Source: JAAZFZ01 sp035647435
GTDB taxonomy: Bacteria; Bacillota; Clostridia; Oscillospirales; Acutalibacteraceae
Reading direction: 5' to 3'
DNA length: 17,232 nt
Assembly (NCBI GenBank): GCA_035647435.1
Contig: DASRNM010000151.1
Location: forward strand, 1 to 17,232
The first letter of the stretch is position 1. Every line of letters starts with the position of its first letter. The translations under genes were made by a program, and so were the position numbers. Below are positions 15,501 through 17,232 of this stretch, piece by piece. The notes under the pieces were generated by a model. It was not told where the DNA came from. It saw only the letters and a list, made by a program, of their open reading frames with translations, and made no database searches.

Positions 15501-16019
15501 CAAATTGAAAAAGAAAAGAGTGCGCTCGCAACCGATTTAATGAAGTCGGATAATATTGTCGCCGTTATCTTCAACTCTCAGATAATCGATAATTTCGGCA
15601 GCTCCGTTGGCACTTTGCAAAATGTTATTGTTACGGTGTTTTCGGGGGCGGCAGGGGCACTGGCATTGGTTGTGCTTTATAACCTTGCGAATATAAATAT
15701 AAACGAAAGAATTCGAGAGCTCGCAACAATAAAAGTGCTAGGCTTTTATGACAAAGAGGTGTCCCAATACATTTATCGAGAAAATATAATTCTTACATTT
15801 TTAGGCATAGTGTTGGGTCTCGTTTTGGGCATACCGATTCATAGCTATGTTGTGAGTGTTGCCGAGGTTAACATAATAATGTTTGGCAGGTCTCTTGGAT
15901 GGTCAAGCTTTGTATGGTCCACTTTAATAACCCTTGGCTTTGCACTTATTGTAAACATAGCAATGCATTTCAAAATAAAAAAGATAAGTATGGTTGAGTC
16001 GTTAAAATCAGTTGAATAG
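12576..16019 (+). CDS. FtsX-type ABC permease with extracellular coiled coil
   Basis: This 1147-residue membrane protein has about eight predicted helices: one at about 20-42, three at about 604-626, 648-672 and 698-722, one at about 773-797, and three at about 1015-1037, 1068-1092 and 1110-1132. Two FtsX-type modules are visible, each with a coupling segment (GTLKALGYTS; ATIKVLGFYDKE). The first extracellular part holds a MacB-like region (about 45-270) and then a long, charged Lys/Glu/Leu/Ala coiled coil (about 276-577). The second extracellular domain is about 800-1010. The ATG at 12576 is given; an ATG at 12582, overlapping the ATPase stop as TAATG, is equally plausible. It pairs with the upstream ATPase, probably in mechanotransmission or export of lipid, peptide or drug. 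The ligand cannot be named. Confidence 0.9.
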   Translation: MVMSKALIKETFRSIKNSISRFISIIAIVALGTCFFAGINAVSPDMRATADKYFDDNNLMDIKVISTIGLTGSDVSRIREVEGVEAVMPSKSVDAVISIDDKNLMGADGSVFSCRAYSLNLNHAKAEDNSEYINALTLIEGRLPKNDNECVVDGCITNVPKEFSIGQKITLEGDGYNIFSTLTHNEFTIVGIVETPMYISFERGSTLVGSGKLGGFVFVPEGLFCNDFYSEIYVKANGASEFSTYSVDYKEFIEPIMKNIESISGECIAVRSRALRATLPPKIEQGGLLLEQKRGQAQEELDKALQKVEDVKYYAVNGEVVLEQKKAETGAELDENWALYKNGLTKYNAGLEEYNKNYEEYLEVYETVYEDPEAKDKYRAASRELTKAWLQLTTANEGIAALEHSIKYIEAELNTERGEKLFEEIVADLLEGGYITPEDAMSKKEILKKLGEQKVKLKEEKIKYEKGLTEYQKNKAEADEIGAVFELLEKSDEQLDIARTELDEAYEELSKTKERLDFAQEQFEFEIKKAETELELAKQNVDTIDDQYRKTKKEIDAALNNAQYDLDSAKNLLDSLDEAKWFVSDRSELPGYESYNQTAQNMQAFATVFPMFFFLLAALICLTTMTRMVEEERVQLGTLKALGYTSQAIVSKYVIYATLATLIGCAIGLSFGFTLLPIGIYKSYGIIFTLPKLIYKFYFGYAFVGILVALLSTVLASLYACRNELISKPAQLMRPKAPKAGKRVALEKVDFFWSRLSFTSKVTLRNLFRHKKRLIMTVVGIGGCTALLLTGFGLGRSIGEILPRQYGEDGIAQYDMQILLDEPLNSSYAAEETLHIINSDLRIKSTTASYIRTTSATSENTQELFEVNLIVPERVEELPEFVKLQNRKTGKKISLDEKGVIVSEKLAKNTGVSVGDVIMIKGDHEDISLKVSGITENYAYHYIYITQSLYEAVFDENVSFNCLMAKLSDSVKPGSQIEKEKSALATDLMKSDNIVAVIFNSQIIDNFGSSVGTLQNVIVTVFSGAAGALALVVLYNLANININERIRELATIKVLGFYDKEVSQYIYRENIILTFLGIVLGLVLGIPIHSYVVSVAEVNIIMFGRSLGWSSFVWSTLITLGFALIVNIAMHFKIKKISMVESLKSVE

Positions 16020-16030
16020 CTTTAAACATT

Positions 16031-16069
16031 AAAAGTGCCGTTACCTTTGTTGGTAACAGCACTTTTTTT
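16031..16069 (+). terminator. Intrinsic terminator after the permease gene, possibly bidirectional
   Basis: A 14-bp stem with one mismatch (AAAGTGCCGTTACC / GGTAACAGCACTTT, loop TTTGTT) is followed by a T-run on the plus strand. On the minus strand it lies 11 bases after the bioY stop and is followed by TTTTAATGTTT, so it may also end the trmL-bioY transcript. Confidence 0.9.
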
Positions 16070-16079
16070 GTATTGTTTA

Positions 16080-16634
16080 TTAATAAACAGAAAGCTTCGA
16101 TTTTTCAAGCGCCTTTCGCAATGCAATTGAAAAATAAGCCGCAAGAAAGATTTTAATAATATCGGGGATAATAAAAGGTACAACACAGGTTGTCAGTGCA
16201 GCAACATAGTGCGAGCCTGTGACAAAAATGAACCAAACAGTGCCGATAAAATAAAGAACGAAAAGTGATATAAGCATGCTGATTTGAAGGGACAAAAGAA
16301 GGTGTTTTTTGTAATGCTCGACCGCAATCGCAACAAAAAATGCAACGAAAATGTAACCGACAAGATAGCCGCCGGTTGGGCCGGCCAAAACTGAAAGCCC
16401 ACCCCGGAATTGAGAAAAAACGGGCAGACCTATGGCACCAAGGGAAAGGTAAAGTACCTGAGATAAGAGAGCGTAATATTTCGGCAAAAGCGCACCGCTC
16501 AAAAACGCCGACACAATACCCATTGAAAAGGGGATTGCTGTCATAGGGATTGTGAATGATATCTGTGACAATATTACAGAGAGCGCCGCAAATATTGCCG
16601 TTATTGTTAGTTTTAATAGTTTCTTGTTCTTCAT
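16080..16634 (-). CDS. bioY: Biotin transporter BioY (ECF S component)
   Basis: This 184-residue integral membrane protein of about six helices is the substrate-binding subunit for biotin. It works alone or with the energy-coupling-factor module EcfA-EcfA'-EcfT, which is not in this window. The diagnostic BioY segment GLSVLAGPTGGYLVGYI is at about 79-95, and IPMTAIPFSMG lies near the N-terminus. The ribosome site GGTGA overlaps the last codons of trmL, 10 bases upstream on the minus strand, so the two genes are probably co-transcribed. No biotin synthesis gene or BirA-type operator is visible nearby. Confidence 0.93.
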   Translation of the reverse strand: MKNKKLLKLTITAIFAALSVILSQISFTIPMTAIPFSMGIVSAFLSGALLPKYYALLSQVLYLSLGAIGLPVFSQFRGGLSVLAGPTGGYLVGYIFVAFFVAIAVEHYKKHLLLSLQISMLISLFVLYFIGTVWFIFVTGSHYVAALTTCVVPFIIPDIIKIFLAAYFSIALRKALEKSKLSVY

Positions 16635-16644
16635 TTTACAAATG

Positions 16645-17160
16645 TCACCAATTTAATTTTGTGAGCTTACCTTGGCACAAAAGCTTTGGAAAACTCCATT
16701 GTCTCAATACTTCATAAACGCCGATTGCGGCGGTGTTGGAAAGGTTTAAGCTTCGGGAATTTTCAACCATAGGCAACCTGACGCACCTTTCGGGGTTTTC
16801 ATGCAAAAGCTCTTCGGGTAAACCCGCAGTTTCTTTGCCGAAAAAAAGATAAGCATTTTCTGAATATTCTACATCAGAATAAACAAGAGACGCTTTTGTT
16901 GAAAAATAATAAAAGCTTCCACCCTTATTTTTTTCAAAAAAATCATCAAGATTTTCATAATATGTTATATCAAGCAAATACCAATAATCAAGACCGGCAC
17001 GCTTGAGCTTTTTATCATCAACTTTAAAACCACACGGTTCAATGAGGTGAAGTCTCGCGCCCGTTGCGGCACAGGTTCTTGCAATATTTCCCGTGTTTTG
17101 GGGAATTTGCGGTTCGACAAGAACTATATTTAAGGTAGAATTAATGTGTTTGTTTTCCAT
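16645..17160 (-). CDS. trmL: tRNA (cytidine/uridine-34 2'-O)-methyltransferase TrmL
   Basis: This 171-residue SPOUT-family (trefoil-knot) enzyme transfers a methyl group from S-adenosylmethionine to the 2'-hydroxyl of the wobble nucleotide in certain leucine tRNAs. The family motifs are present: VEPQIPQNTGNIARTC (about 15-30), FFGKETAGLP (about 106-115) and RSLNLSNTAAIGVYE (about 136-150). The start chosen is the ATG at 17160 (MENK). A TTG three codons upstream (17169) sits seven bases after GGTG and cannot be excluded. bioY follows after 10 bases. The 72 bases upstream, to the window end, contain no convincing promoter. Confidence 0.92.
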   Translation of the reverse strand: MENKHINSTLNIVLVEPQIPQNTGNIARTCAATGARLHLIEPCGFKVDDKKLKRAGLDYWYLLDITYYENLDDFFEKNKGGSFYYFSTKASLVYSDVEYSENAYLFFGKETAGLPEELLHENPERCVRLPMVENSRSLNLSNTAAIGVYEVLRQWSFPKLLCQGKLTKLNW

Positions 17161-17232
17161 ATATGCCAATTTAAAACACCAACTTATTTTTAGTTAATTA
17201 CAGGGTAAAATAAAAGGGACAATATTTATTGG

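Noticed and set aside
17161..17232. Possible minus-strand promoter TTGTCC ... TAATTA upstream of trmL
   Set aside because: The -10 match is poor and the spacer is 16 bases; no combination was convincing.

Overview
The window looks like a chromosomal segment of an anaerobic Firmicute (Bacillota), most likely class Clostridia and perhaps an uncultured Oscillospiraceae/Ruminococcaceae relative. The evidence is strong GGAGG-type ribosome binding sites, a zinc-ribbon L33, a Firmicutes-style L10 leader, a BioY-type biotin transporter, a large cell-wall-anchored protein with an NPQTG sorting signal, and moderately AT-rich sequence with ATG and TTG starts. Genus-level placement is not possible from this sequence alone.

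Layout. (1) 9-3578: a secreted, wall-anchored protein carrying two different metallophosphoesterase domains. (2) 3651-7435: the core ribosomal/transcription cluster rpmG-secE-nusG-rplK-rplA, then rplJ-rplL behind its own promoter and L10 leader. Regulatory RNA is dense here. A multi-hairpin leader precedes rplK and ends in a mimic of the 23S rRNA site for protein L1. A second, shorter L1-site mimic sits between rplK and rplA, directly before the rplA Shine-Dalgarno. The L10 leader ends in a perfect terminator hairpin (attenuator). A strong terminator follows rplL, so rpoB/rpoC, the usual next genes, are absent. (3) 7552-11706, minus strand: a HAD-family phosphatase gene followed 12 bases later by mfd (transcription-repair coupling factor), ending in a terminator that converges on rplL. 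(4) 11707-11880: a divergent intergenic region with one promoter per direction and a perfect 9-base inverted repeat between them that looks like an operator. (5) 11881-16069: a two-gene ABC transporter operon, an ATPase of the LolD/MacB class and a 1147-residue FtsX-type permease with a roughly 300-residue extracellular coiled coil, closed by a terminator. (6) 16080-17160, minus strand: trmL (tRNA wobble-base methyltransferase) followed by bioY (biotin uptake).

How the parts work together. rpmG to rplL encode ribosomal proteins plus SecE and NusG, and the RNA elements suggest feedback by free L1 on rplK-rplA and by the L10-L12 complex on rplJ-rplL. The other units look independent. I found no tRNA, rRNA gene, CRISPR array, insertion sequence or phage gene. 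The least routine observations are the paired L1-site mimics, the truncated ribosomal cluster, the tandem phosphoesterase surface protein, and the coiled-coil ABC permease with its operator-like repeat. None of these clearly makes a wholly new system.
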